From the NCBI GenBank assembly GCA_025464025.1, contig JAODBP010000237.1:1-20390 (forward strand): DNA of 20,390 nt, read 5' to 3'. The notes beneath the pieces were generated by a model. The model had not been told where the DNA came from. It ran no database searches and saw only the letters and a program-made list of their open reading frames with translations. A program made the translations under genes and the position numbers. The stretch comes from Actinomycetes bacterium. Its GTDB lineage: Bacteria > Actinomycetota > Acidimicrobiia > Acidimicrobiales > CADCSY01. Position 1 is the stretch's first letter, and the number at the start of each line of letters is the position of its first letter. Shown here in pieces: positions 1-6,839 of the stretch.

Positions 1-1283
1 AGTCGAACTATGAGGGGGCGCGGCTGGGCGCCACGACCCCCCGCTTCGCCGACGTGCCCGCCGTCGTCGAGAAGCGCACGATCACCGATCTCGGCGCCTG
101 GCCGTACCCGAAGAACCAGCTCGTGCCGCTCACCGAGGTCGTCCACGACCGCCTCAACGTGGAGGTGTTCCGGGGATGCACCCGGGGGTGCCGCTTCTGC
201 CAGGCCGGCATGATCACCCGCCCGGTGCGGGAGCGCCCGGCCGACCAGGTGCGCACGATGGTGGCCGACGGCCTGCGCCGCACCGGCTACGACGAGGTGG
301 CGCTCACCAGCCTGTCGACCGCCGACTTCAGCGGCATCGACGAGGTCGTGAGCGACATCGCCGGCTGCGGCGACATCAGCGTCAGCCTCCCGAGCCTCCG
401 GGTCGACGCCTTCACCGTCGGCATCGCAGCCAGCATCCAGAAGGCCCGCCGCACCGGCCTCACGTTCGCCCCCGAGGCCGGCACGTGGCGCATGCGCCAG
501 GTCATCAACAAGCTCATCAGCGAGGACGACCTCTACGGCGCCGTCGAGTCGGCGTTCAGCCAGGGCTGGCGCCGGATGAAGCTCTACTTCCTCATCGGCC
601 TCCCCACCGAGACCGACGAGGACACCCTCGGCATCGCCACCCTGGCCCGCCAGTGCGCGGCCATCGGCAAGAAGTACAACAAGTCAGCCAGCATCACCGT
701 CTCGGTCGGTGGCTTCGTGCCCAAGGGGTTCACGCCGTTCCAGTGGTTCGGCCAGAACACCATGGAGGAGCTCCAGCGCAAGGTGCACCTCCTGCGCGAC
801 GAGCTCCGGCGCGACCACCAGGTCAAGCTCAAGTGGCACGACCCCAAGGCCACCATGGCCGAGGGCATCGCCAGCCGGGGCGACCGCCGCATCGGTGCCG
901 TCATCGAGCACGTGTGGCGCAACGGCGGCACGTTCCAGGAGTGGTCGGAGCACTTCGACCTCCAGCTCTGGCTCGACGGGCTCGAGGCCGCCGGCCTCAA
1001 CGTCGAGGACGCCGTCTACCGGCACCGCCCCGAGGACGAGATCTTCCCGTGGGACCACCTGTCCGCCGGCCTCCACAAGGACTTCCTGTGGCAGGACTGG
1101 CGCGACGCCCTGGACGAGGTCGGCCTCGAGGACTGCCGCTGGACGCCCTGCTACGACTGCGGCGCTTGCACCGGCTACTCGATCGAGCACGTGGTGGCCT
1201 CGGCCGTCCCGCCCGCCGGCGGGAGCCAGGGCACCGGCCAGCGGGTCGAGATCACCAGCAAGCCCCGGATCCCCGTCGCATGA
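1..1283 (+). CDS. Radical SAM protein, TIGR03960-like (B12-binding type), 5' partial
   Basis: The reading frame is open from the window edge (first full codon at base 3), so the start and the N-terminal part lie outside. The visible part holds the radical SAM cluster motif CTRGCRFC (CxxxCxxC) at bases 177-200, which binds the 4Fe-4S cluster that cleaves S-adenosylmethionine. It continues through a TIM-barrel-like core with stretches such as FAPEAGTWRMR and FLIGLPTETDED, and ends with a Cys-rich tail containing YDCGACTG. Together with the next gene this matches the actinobacterial pair of a TIGR03960 radical SAM protein and a DUF2344 protein just upstream of RNase E/G. The substrate of the family is not established; RNA or protein modification is only a guess. 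Its stop codon overlaps the next start as ATGA. An internal GTG at base 54 is in frame but is not a credible start, because coding continues naturally before it. Confidence 0.9.
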   Translation, partial: SNYEGARLGATTPRFADVPAVVEKRTITDLGAWPYPKNQLVPLTEVVHDRLNVEVFRGCTRGCRFCQAGMITRPVRERPADQVRTMVADGLRRTGYDEVALTSLSTADFSGIDEVVSDIAGCGDISVSLPSLRVDAFTVGIAASIQKARRTGLTFAPEAGTWRMRQVINKLISEDDLYGAVESAFSQGWRRMKLYFLIGLPTETDEDTLGIATLARQCAAIGKKYNKSASITVSVGGFVPKGFTPFQWFGQNTMEELQRKVHLLRDELRRDHQVKLKWHDPKATMAEGIASRGDRRIGAVIEHVWRNGGTFQEWSEHFDLQLWLDGLEAAGLNVEDAVYRHRPEDEIFPWDHLSAGLHKDFLWQDWRDALDEVGLEDCRWTPCYDCGACTGYSIEHVVASAVPPAGGSQGTGQRVEITSKPRIPVA

Positions 1284-2044
1284 TCCGCATCCGCCTCCGC
1301 TTCGCCAAGCTCGGCAAGGTCCGCTGGACCAGCCACCGCGACACCGCCCGCATGTGGGAGCGCGCCCTCAAGCGCCTCGAGCTCCCCGTCGCCTACACCG
1401 AGGGCTTCTCGCCGCGGCCGAAGCTGGCCTTCGGCCTCGCCCTCTCCACCGGCCACGAATCCGTGGCCGAGTACCTCGACGTCGCGCTCCGCGAGGAGCT
1501 CGACCTCGCCGCCCTGCCCGCCCAGCTGTCGGAGCAGCTGCCGGTGGGCGTCGACGTCACCGCCGTGGCCCCGCTGGCCCCCGGCTCGCCATCGCTCCAG
1601 GAGGACGTCCTGTCCTGCACCTGGCGCATCGAGGTCCGCGACCTCGACCCATCCGACGCCGACGACCTCGTCCAGACCGCGCTGGCGGCCGACGAGCTCG
1701 TCCTGACCCGCACCCGCAAGGGCAAGGCCGTCACCGACGACCTCCGCCCCGCCGTCCTGGCCGTCCGCCCGATCGGGCCGACGACTGCGGGCACCGAGCT
1801 CGAGGCCGAGCTCGCCGTGCACCCCCGCAGCGTCCGCCCGTCCGAGCTCCTCCTCGCCCTCCGTCCCGGGCTCGAGGAGGGGCGGGTGGTCCGCACGGCG
1901 CAATGGATCTGGCGCGACGGCGCCCGGCTCGAGCCCCTGGTGGCCGAGCCGGCTGCGACGGCCCGCCTCACACGAGAGGACCACGATGTCCGACCCCGCA
2001 CCGGAACTGCCCAACGAGCCGAGGAGCACCGAGCCGCCGTCTGA
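1280..2044 (+). CDS. DUF2344 / TIGR03936 radical SAM-linked protein
   Basis: This is a 254-residue soluble protein starting with MIRIRLRFAKLGKVRWTSHR, the typical opening of the TIGR03936 (DUF2344) family. The conserved segment with FSPRPKLAFGLALSTG follows at about residues 44-60. The family is found next to, or fused to, TIGR03960 radical SAM proteins, so it probably works with the upstream product; its activity is unknown. The ATG at 1280 overlaps the preceding stop (ATGA), which suggests translational coupling. The last 59 bases overlap the start of the RNase E/G gene in another frame. That overlap is long for an actinobacterial operon, and the last 20 or so residues look unconserved and may be a drifted tail. 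Confidence 0.88.
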   Translation: MIRIRLRFAKLGKVRWTSHRDTARMWERALKRLELPVAYTEGFSPRPKLAFGLALSTGHESVAEYLDVALREELDLAALPAQLSEQLPVGVDVTAVAPLAPGSPSLQEDVLSCTWRIEVRDLDPSDADDLVQTALAADELVLTRTRKGKAVTDDLRPAVLAVRPIGPTTAGTELEAELAVHPRSVRPSELLLALRPGLEEGRVVRTAQWIWRDGARLEPLVAEPAATARLTREDHDVRPRTGTAQRAEEHRAAV

Positions 2045-3710
2045 CGGCGACGCTCCCCGCAAGCCGCGCCGCCGCGGCTCGCGCGGCGGCCGCAACCGCA
2101 ACCGCGCCGCCCGCCCGCTGGAGGGCGACGAGCGCACGCCCGACGACCTGCCCGATCGGGCGCGCACCAACCGCCCGCCGGCGGAGGTGGCCGAGAAGGC
2201 GCTCGTCCGCAAGCCCCAGATCGGTGACTCGATGCCGGCTCGGGACGAGCCGGCGCACGCCAGCGCCGATGGCGATGCCGATGGTGATGGTGATGGTGAG
2301 CAGCCGGCCCGCCGTCGTCGCCGTCGAGGCGGTCGCGGTCGGGGCAAGGGCAACCGCCCGGTCGAGGCCGACCTCACCGGCGGTGTCGAGCTCGACGCCG
2401 AGACGCTCGAGAAGCGCCGCGGCCGCGAGCGCAAGGGCCGGCCGGTCGGCCGCTACCTCATGGCCGTGCACGCCCAGGCCGGCGCCACCCAGATCGCCGT
2501 GCTCGAGGGCCGCTCGCTGATCGAGCACTACGTCTCCCGCCCGCAGGACGACGCCCTCCAGATCCACGGGAACATCTACCTCGGTCGGGTCCAGAACGTG
2601 CTGCCCGGCATGGAGGCCGCGTTCGTCGACATCGGCACGCCCAAGAACGCCGTGCTCTACCGCGGCGACGTGCAGTTCGATGCCGAGGACGTCGAGGGCA
2701 GCGCCAGCAACGCCCGCATCGAGCAGATCCTGAAGGCCCGGCAGTCGATCATCTGCCAGGTCACCAAGAACCCCATCGGCGCCAAGGGCGCCCGCCTCAC
2801 CCAGGAGGTCTCCCTCCCCGGCCGGTTCGTGGTGCTGATCCCGAACAGCTCGACCTACGGCATCTCGAAGCGCCTGTCCGACGACGAGCGCAAGCGCCTC
2901 CGCAACATCCTCGACAAGCTCAAGGGCGAGCACGGCCTGATCGTCCGCACCGCGGCCGAGGGCGCCACCCGCGAGGAGCTCGAGCGCGACGTGGTCCGCC
3001 TGCTCGGCCAGTGGGAGCGGATCGAGGCCCTGGCCAAGCGGTCGCAGGCGCCGACCCTGCTGTACCGCGAGCCTGACATGGCCGTGCGGGTCATCCGCGA
3101 GGAGTTCAACTCCGAGTACCGCGGCGTGGTGATCGACGACCCTGCCCTCTACGAGGAGGTCAAGGAGTACGTCGCGTCGATCACGCCCGAGCTGGCCGAT
3201 CGGGTCGAGCTCCACGACGCCGCCGAGCCGCTCCCGCTGTTCGAGACGTTCCACGTCCACGAGCAACTCCACAAGGCGCTCGATCGCAAGGTGTGGCTGC
3301 CATCGGGCGGTTCGCTCATCATCGAGCGCACCGAGGCCCTGACCGTCATCGACGTCAACACCGGCAAGAACGTCGGCAAGACGAGCCTCGAGGAGACGGT
3401 CTTCAAGAACAACCTCGAGGCGGCCGAGGAGGTCGCTCGCCAGCTCCGGCTGCGCGACATCGGCGGGATCATCGTCATCGACTTCATCGACATGGAGATC
3501 AGGAAGAACCGCGACGAGGTCGTCCGGGTCTTCCGCGACGCCCTGGCCCGCGACAAGACCCGGACCCAGGTCTTCGACATCTCCGAGCTCGGCCTGGTCG
3601 AGATGACCCGCAAGCGGATCGGCGAGGGGCTCATCGAGTCGATGTCGTCGACGTGCCCGGTGTGCGAGGGCCGGGGGATCGTCTTCGACAAGGACCTGCT
3701 GGAGCGGTAG
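1986..3710 (+). CDS. rne: Ribonuclease E/G with Arg-rich N-terminus and no small domain
   Basis: Single-strand endoribonuclease for mRNA decay and rRNA/tRNA processing, 574 residues. Residues 1-155 are disordered and rich in Arg/Gly with an acidic DG stretch (95-104), a likely RNA-binding extension seen in actinobacterial RNase E. An S1-like domain follows from about residue 195. The catalytic part holds the magnesium-binding aspartates in IDVNTGK (D456) and IDFIDM (D499), and the zinc-link CPVC (C557, C560). The D-to-D spacing of 43 and D-to-C spacing of 58 equal those of E. coli RNase E (303/346/404). The protein ends 14 residues after C560, so the small domain and any C-terminal scaffold are missing. 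The ATG at 1986 is chosen because GAGAGGA (1974-1980) precedes it by 5 nt and the Arg-rich region is expected. It overlaps the upstream gene by 59 nt and its TAG overlaps the next GTG by one base. Confidence 0.93.
   Translation: MSDPAPELPNEPRSTEPPSDGDAPRKPRRRGSRGGRNRNRAARPLEGDERTPDDLPDRARTNRPPAEVAEKALVRKPQIGDSMPARDEPAHASADGDADGDGDGEQPARRRRRRGGRGRGKGNRPVEADLTGGVELDAETLEKRRGRERKGRPVGRYLMAVHAQAGATQIAVLEGRSLIEHYVSRPQDDALQIHGNIYLGRVQNVLPGMEAAFVDIGTPKNAVLYRGDVQFDAEDVEGSASNARIEQILKARQSIICQVTKNPIGAKGARLTQEVSLPGRFVVLIPNSSTYGISKRLSDDERKRLRNILDKLKGEHGLIVRTAAEGATREELERDVVRLLGQWERIEALAKRSQAPTLLYREPDMAVRVIREEFNSEYRGVVIDDPALYEEVKEYVASITPELADRVELHDAAEPLPLFETFHVHEQLHKALDRKVWLPSGGSLIIERTEALTVIDVNTGKNVGKTSLEETVFKNNLEAAEEVARQLRLRDIGGIIVIDFIDMEIRKNRDEVVRVFRDALARDKTRTQVFDISELGLVEMTRKRIGEGLIESMSSTCPVCEGRGIVFDKDLLER
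2268..2297 (+). repeat. Hexamer microsatellite (GATGGY/GATGCC)x5 inside the RNase E/G gene
   Basis: Five six-base units run in tandem (GATGGC, GATGCC, then three GATGGT). They encode alternating Asp-Gly/Ala at residues 95-104 between two Arg-rich blocks. The unit is in frame, so slippage would change the linker length without breaking the gene. The T-ending third positions differ from the GC-rich codon use around them. Confidence 0.8.
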
Positions 3711-4597
3711 TGGGCACCGCCATCGAGGTCCGTGGGCTGCGCAAGGCGTATCGCGGGGTCGAGGCGGTGCGCGGCGTCGACCTCACCGTGGAGGAAGGGG
3801 AGGTCTTCGCCCTCCTCGGCCCCAACGGCGCGGGCAAGACGACCACGGTCGAGATCCTCGAGGGCCATCGCGACCGCACCGACGGTGTCGTGTCCGTCCT
3901 GGGCGTCGATCCAGGGAAGGCCGGACCCGAGCATCGCAGCCGGATCGGGATCGTGCTCCAGGAGACCGGCGTCGAGCGGTTCCTCAAGGTGTCGGAGGTG
4001 CTCGAGGAGTTCGCCGGCTACTACCCCCGGCCACTCGAGGTCGACCACGTGCTCGACCTCGTCGGTCTCACCGAGAAGCGCGACAGCCGGGTCGGTCGGC
4101 TGTCCGGTGGGCAGCAACGCCGGCTCGACGTGGGCGTCGGCCTGATCGGGAACCCCGAGCTGCTGTTCCTCGACGAGCCGACGACCGGCTTCGACCCGTC
4201 GGCCCGGCGGGGCGCGTGGGAGATGGTCCGCGGCCTGACCGCGCTGGGCACCACGGTCTTCCTCACCACGCACTACATGGAGGAGGCGCAGCAGCTCGCC
4301 GATCGGGTGGCGGTGATCGTCGACGGAAGGATCGTCGCCGAGGGGACGCCCGACACCCTCGGCGGCCGTCAGCTCCGCGACACCCGCGTCGTGTTCCACC
4401 AGATGCCCCTGCCCGACCACCTCGGCGATCGCTTCGTGCTCGATGGCGACCTGCTCGTGGCGACGACGCCCGACCCGACCGGGCTCCTCCACGAGCTCAC
4501 CACGTGGGCCGTCGGCGCCGGGGTGGTCCTCGAGGGGCTCGAGGTCACCCGGCCCGACCTCGAGGAGATCTACCTCGACCTGGCCGGTGGCTCGTGA
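3710..4597 (+). CDS. ABC transporter ATP-binding protein (ABC-2 exporter type)
   Basis: A 295-residue ATPase that powers the membrane partner encoded next. Walker A GPNGAGKT is at residues 37-44, the ABC signature LSGGQ at 131-135, Walker B LLFLDEP at 151-157 with catalytic E156, and the switch histidine in TTHYMEEAQ is H188. The C-terminal 90 residues resemble the extra domain of the CcmA/DrrA class of drug, lipid or polysaccharide exporters. The GTG at 3710 shares its first base with the RNase E/G stop and gives the expected N-terminus (VGTAIEVRGLRKAYRG). The stop overlaps the permease start (GTGA). No promoter space exists, so it is probably co-transcribed with the RNA-processing genes upstream. 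The exported substrate cannot be read from the sequence. Confidence 0.93.
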   Translation: MGTAIEVRGLRKAYRGVEAVRGVDLTVEEGEVFALLGPNGAGKTTTVEILEGHRDRTDGVVSVLGVDPGKAGPEHRSRIGIVLQETGVERFLKVSEVLEEFAGYYPRPLEVDHVLDLVGLTEKRDSRVGRLSGGQQRRLDVGVGLIGNPELLFLDEPTTGFDPSARRGAWEMVRGLTALGTTVFLTTHYMEEAQQLADRVAVIVDGRIVAEGTPDTLGGRQLRDTRVVFHQMPLPDHLGDRFVLDGDLLVATTPDPTGLLHELTTWAVGAGVVLEGLEVTRPDLEEIYLDLAGGS

Positions 4598-5373
4598 TCG
4601 ACCCGCTGCGGCTGGCCGTCCGGCAGGTCCGCTTCGAGAACAAGGCGTTCTGGCGCAACCCGGCGTCGGCGTTCTTCACGTTCGCCTTCCCGCTGATGTT
4701 CCTCTTCGTGTTCACCACCCTGCTGGGCAACGACACGATCACGCTGCCCCGAGGCGGCGAGGTGAAGGCGTCGACGTACTACACGGCGTCGATCCTGGCC
4801 TTCGCCGTCATCACCGCCTGCTACACGAACATCGCGATGTCGGTGACGTTCCTCCGCGACGAGGGGGTGCTCAAGCGGGTGCGGGGCACGCCCCTGCGGC
4901 CGTGGTCGTACCTGCTCGGCCGCATCTTCCACGCCGTGCTCGTGATGGTCCTGCTGGTGGTGATCGTCTGCGCCTTCGGCCGCGTCGCCTACGACATCAG
5001 CCTCCCGACGACCTCGGCGCCGGCGTTCCTGGTGACCCTTCTGGTGGGGGCGTTCGCGTTCTGCGCCCTCGGCCTGGCCGCCACCGTGGTCGTGCCCAAC
5101 GCCGACGCCGCCCCGGCGGTGGTGAACGGGACGGTGCTCCCGCTGCTGTTCCTGTCGGGCGTGTTCATCCCGATCGACGACGGCCCGGCCTGGATCCGCA
5201 CCTTCGCCGGCGTCTTCCCCGTCCGCCCGTTCCTGGAGGCGATCGTCGACAGCTTCCTCCCGCGGGCCGGCGATGCCGGCTGGCGCCCGGGGTCGCTGGC
5301 CCTCGTCGCCGCGTGGGGGATCGGTGGCCTGGTGGTCGCCAACCGCTGGTTCCGGTGGGAGGCCCGCCGCTAG
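4594..5373 (+). CDS. ABC-2 type transporter permease
   Basis: A 259-residue inner-membrane subunit with about six hydrophobic segments and the layout of the ABC-2 (DrrB/NodJ-like) family. A cytoplasmic N-terminus (VRQVRFENKAFWRNPASAFF) leads into the first membrane span. A charged loop with FLRDEGVLKRVRGTPLRPW, typical of the coupling region, lies near residues 85-105, and a late LLFLSGVFIPID motif precedes the last spans. The GTG at 4594 overlaps the ATPase stop, giving a coupled two-gene transporter. The TAG stop lies on CTAG (5370-5373), whose other strand is the stop of the SRPBCC gene, so the two transcription units collide with no space for a terminator. Confidence 0.92.
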   Translation: MIDPLRLAVRQVRFENKAFWRNPASAFFTFAFPLMFLFVFTTLLGNDTITLPRGGEVKASTYYTASILAFAVITACYTNIAMSVTFLRDEGVLKRVRGTPLRPWSYLLGRIFHAVLVMVLLVVIVCAFGRVAYDISLPTTSAPAFLVTLLVGAFAFCALGLAATVVVPNADAAPAVVNGTVLPLLFLSGVFIPIDDGPAWIRTFAGVFPVRPFLEAIVDSFLPRAGDAGWRPGSLALVAAWGIGGLVVANRWFRWEARR

Positions 5374-5861
5374 GGCTCGACGTACCGAGCTCGGAGCTCC
5401 TCCCACAGCGACATGTCGCCGAGGGCGGGGTCGAGGGGGTCGCCGGCAAGCGTCCGCTCGAGGGCGACGACGTGCCAGTGCCAGCCGGCCAGGTTGTCGG
5501 GCAGGCTCGCCGGCGCCTCGGCCAACGTGTTGGTGAACACCAGCGACGTGCCGTCGCCGTCGGAGGTCAGCTCCCAGCGGAGGCGCCCGTGGATGTCGCC
5601 CTCGGTCTCGAGCACCCGGGGCGGGTCGCAGGCCGTGATGACGGCGTGCATGGTCGGCCCGCCCGGGTTCTGCCAGGCCATGACGTAGCGGCCGCCGACG
5701 CGGAGATCGACGTCGAGGATGCCCCACCAGGTGCGGACGCGATCGGGGTCGGTGAGGGTGCGCCAGACCTCGTCGACGGGGTGGGGGAGGTGGCGCTCCC
5801 AGCGGAGCTGCCAGCCGTCGTCGGTCTGCGTGACGGTGCCGAGGTCGGGGTCGGGGTTCAT
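5370..5861 (-). CDS. SRPBCC / AHSA1-domain protein
   Basis: A 163-residue protein of the START-like SRPBCC fold (activator of Hsp90 ATPase homologue 1 family). Typical features are the WERHLPHPVDEVWRTLTDPDRVRTWWG opening around residues 20-46, a central beta segment ending in LVFTNTL, and a final helix with GWHWHVVALERTL. The fold makes a hydrophobic cavity, and the ligand of most members is unknown. It sits directly downstream of an ArsR-type repressor with a 4-base ATGA overlap, a very common pairing in actinobacteria and proteobacteria where the repressor controls the SRPBCC gene. The ATG at 5861 is supported by this overlap. The stop shares CTAG with the converging permease gene. Confidence 0.9.
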   Translation of the reverse strand: MNPDPDLGTVTQTDDGWQLRWERHLPHPVDEVWRTLTDPDRVRTWWGILDVDLRVGGRYVMAWQNPGGPTMHAVITACDPPRVLETEGDIHGRLRWELTSDGDGTSLVFTNTLAEAPASLPDNLAGWHWHVVALERTLAGDPLDPALGDMSLWEELRARYVEP

Positions 5862-6154
5862 GTGGGGAAGCTCCGTTCGAGGGCGTCGAGCCGGTCGGCC
5901 CAGAACCGGCGGTACGGGGTGAGCCAGGTGTCGAGCTCGGCCAAGCGCTCGGGCCGCAGGCCGTAGACCCGTCGCTGGCCGTCGGCCCGGGACTCGACCA
6001 GGTCGGCCTCCCGCAGGACGCGCAGGTGCTTCGAGACGCCGGGCTGGCTGATGCCCAGCGCGTCGACGAGCTCGCCGACGGCGCGGTCGTGCTCGAGCAG
6101 GAGGTCGAGGATGCGCCGGCGCATGGGTTCGGCCACGACGGCCAGGACATCCAT
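5858..6154 (-). CDS. ArsR-family winged-helix repressor
   Basis: A 98-residue DNA-binding protein beginning MDVLAVVAEPMRRRILDLL, the usual N-terminus of ArsR proteins paired with SRPBCC genes. The winged helix-turn-helix is at about residues 28-52 (VGELVDALGISQPGVSKHL), followed by the wing (GQRRVYGL). No metal-binding CxC pair is visible, so it probably senses something other than thiophilic metals. The ATG at 6154 is preferred over in-frame starts at 6172 and 6223: it matches the family N-terminus and lies 6 nt from a -10-like AACCAT with TTGACG 17 nt further upstream, which implies a leaderless message. A perfect palindrome spans the -10 and start, so autorepression is likely. The next gene overlaps by 4 nt. 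Confidence 0.88.
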   Translation of the reverse strand: MDVLAVVAEPMRRRILDLLLEHDRAVGELVDALGISQPGVSKHLRVLREADLVESRADGQRRVYGLRPERLAELDTWLTPYRRFWADRLDALERSFPT

Positions 6155-6169
6155 AACCCAATGGTTATG
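6152..6169. promoter_or_regulatory. Palindromic operator over the ArsR start codon
   Basis: CATAACCCAATGGTTATG is a perfect inverted repeat with 7-base arms and a 4-base centre. It covers the predicted -10 element (6161-6166) and the start codon (6152-6154) of the ArsR gene. Its place and symmetry fit an ArsR dimer site that blocks the ArsR-SRPBCC transcript. Confidence 0.75.
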
Positions 6170-6189
6170 CATCTCCGTGCGGTCGTCAA
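6161..6189 (-). promoter_or_regulatory. Promoter of the ArsR-SRPBCC operon
   Basis: On the minus strand, TTGACG (6184-6189) is followed after exactly 17 bases by AACCAT (6161-6166), and the ATG begins 6 bases later. This is a good housekeeping-type promoter for a leaderless transcript, inside the palindromic operator. Confidence 0.6.
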
Positions 6190-6204
6190 TGCACCACCCG
6201 TCAA

Positions 6205-6223
6205 GTGAGGCAGTCCGTCTCAT
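6205..6223. promoter_or_regulatory. TetR operator, copy 1 (upstream of tetR)
   Basis: GTGAGGCAGTCCGTCTCAT matches the perfect palindrome before the MFS gene at 15 of 19 positions, with the same 8-3-8 layout. It ends where the -10-like hexamer of the TetR gene begins, so the repressor would block its own promoter. Confidence 0.72.
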
Positions 6224-6228
6224 AGGCT
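6223..6228 (+). promoter_or_regulatory. -10-like hexamer TAGGCT for the TetR gene
   Basis: TAGGCT lies 6 bases before the GTG start and has the TAnnnT pattern shared by most transcription units in this window. No convincing -35 is seen. The transcript would be leaderless. Confidence 0.5.
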
Positions 6229-6234
6229 GGTGTC

Positions 6235-6762
6235 GTGGCCACCGAGACCGACCCCCGCGTCGAGCGCACCCGCGCGTCGATCCGCGAAGCGCTGGTGGCG
6301 CTGGTCGAGGAGGAGGGCCTGCCCGCCCTCACCCACCAGCGAGTCGCCGAGCGGGCCGGCATCGGCCGGGCCACGATCTACCGGCACTGCCCGACGGTCG
6401 AGGCGCTGGTCAACGAGGCGATGGACTGCATGGACGTCGCCCTGCCGCCGGCCGACGACGACACGTTCGAGTCGCAGCTCGTCGCCATCGGCCGGAAGTT
6501 CGCCCGTGACGCCAACGACCCGGCCACCGCCGCCCTGCTGCTCGGGATGATGGAGCGGGCCCAGCACGACCCCGAGTCGCGCGCCCGGCAGGGCGTGATG
6601 GTCGGTCGGATGGTCGACCTGCTCCAGCCCATGGCCGAGGGCCACGACGTCGCCCTGGTCGTGGCCCAGGTGATCGGACCACTGCTCTTCAAGGCGCTGG
6701 TCGTGGGGGAGCGGGTGGAGGAGGACTTCGTCGTCGAGGTCGTCCGGCGCGCTCTGGTGTGA
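6235..6762 (+). CDS. TetR-family transcriptional repressor
   Basis: A 175-residue regulator with the TetR helix-turn-helix at about residues 32-52 (LTHQRVAERAGIGRATIYRHC). A helical ligand-binding domain follows with no close family signature. It stands directly before, and on the same strand as, a DHA2-type exporter gene. Matching 19-base operators lie in front of both genes, so it very likely represses itself and the exporter until an exported compound binds. The GTG at 6235 is chosen because TAGGCT ends 6 bases before it, there is no Shine-Dalgarno, and the protein N-terminus then has the usual length. It is divergent from the ArsR gene with 80 bases between the start codons, holding both promoters and both operators. 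Confidence 0.9.
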   Translation: MATETDPRVERTRASIREALVALVEEEGLPALTHQRVAERAGIGRATIYRHCPTVEALVNEAMDCMDVALPPADDDTFESQLVAIGRKFARDANDPATAALLLGMMERAQHDPESRARQGVMVGRMVDLLQPMAEGHDVALVVAQVIGPLLFKALVVGERVEEDFVVEVVRRALV

Positions 6763-6770
6763 CACACGGC

Positions 6771-6797
6771 ACTTCTGAAACAGTTTGACTCAGAAGT
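6771..6797. promoter_or_regulatory. Inverted repeat between tetR and the MFS gene
   Basis: ACTTCTGA (6771-6778) and TCAGAAGT (6790-6797) are perfect 8-base arms around an 11-base centre that includes most of the -35 TTGACT of the exporter promoter. It has no T-run, so a second operator is as likely as a weak terminator for tetR. It does not resemble the TetR operators. Confidence 0.5.
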
Positions 6798-6813
6798 GGT
6801 GACATGAGACATT
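6785..6813 (+). promoter_or_regulatory. Promoter of the MFS exporter gene
   Basis: TTGACT (6785-6790), a 17-base spacer, then GACATT (6808-6813), which keeps the A2 and T6 of a -10 element. The ATG starts 8 bases after the hexamer ends, so transcription probably begins at or next to the A of the start codon. Confidence 0.6.
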
Positions 6814-6822
6814 CTGTCTCAT
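6804..6822. promoter_or_regulatory. TetR operator, copy 2 (perfect palindrome at the MFS promoter)
   Basis: ATGAGACATTCTGTCTCAT has perfect 8-base arms around TTC. It covers the -10 region, the likely transcription start and the first two bases of the MFS start codon, so a bound repressor would block the polymerase. Confidence 0.82.
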
Positions 6823-6839
6823 GGAACAGACTGTCTCAC
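6821..6839. promoter_or_regulatory. TetR operator, copy 3 (inside the first MFS codons)
   Basis: ATGGAACAGACTGTCTCAC has the same 8-3-8 layout, with one intact half (TGTCTCA) and 5 of 7 matches in the other (GGAACA side). It overlaps copy 2 by two bases, giving a 17-base period, and encodes the first six residues of the exporter. Confidence 0.55.

Noticed and set aside
176..1279. Plus-strand frame before the DUF2344 start, apparently extending it to 622 residues
   Set aside because: This part is Arg/His/Pro-rich shadow of the radical SAM gene; the DUF2344 family N-terminus begins at 1280.
4570..6204. Minus-strand frame of 544 codons across the permease and SRPBCC genes
   Set aside because: It runs out of frame through two well-supported genes and is Arg/His/Glu-biased.
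6155..6223. Longer ArsR protein starting at 6172 or 6223
   Set aside because: The extra residues are not family-like, the 6223 start would lie in the TetR operator, and promoter spacing favours 6154.
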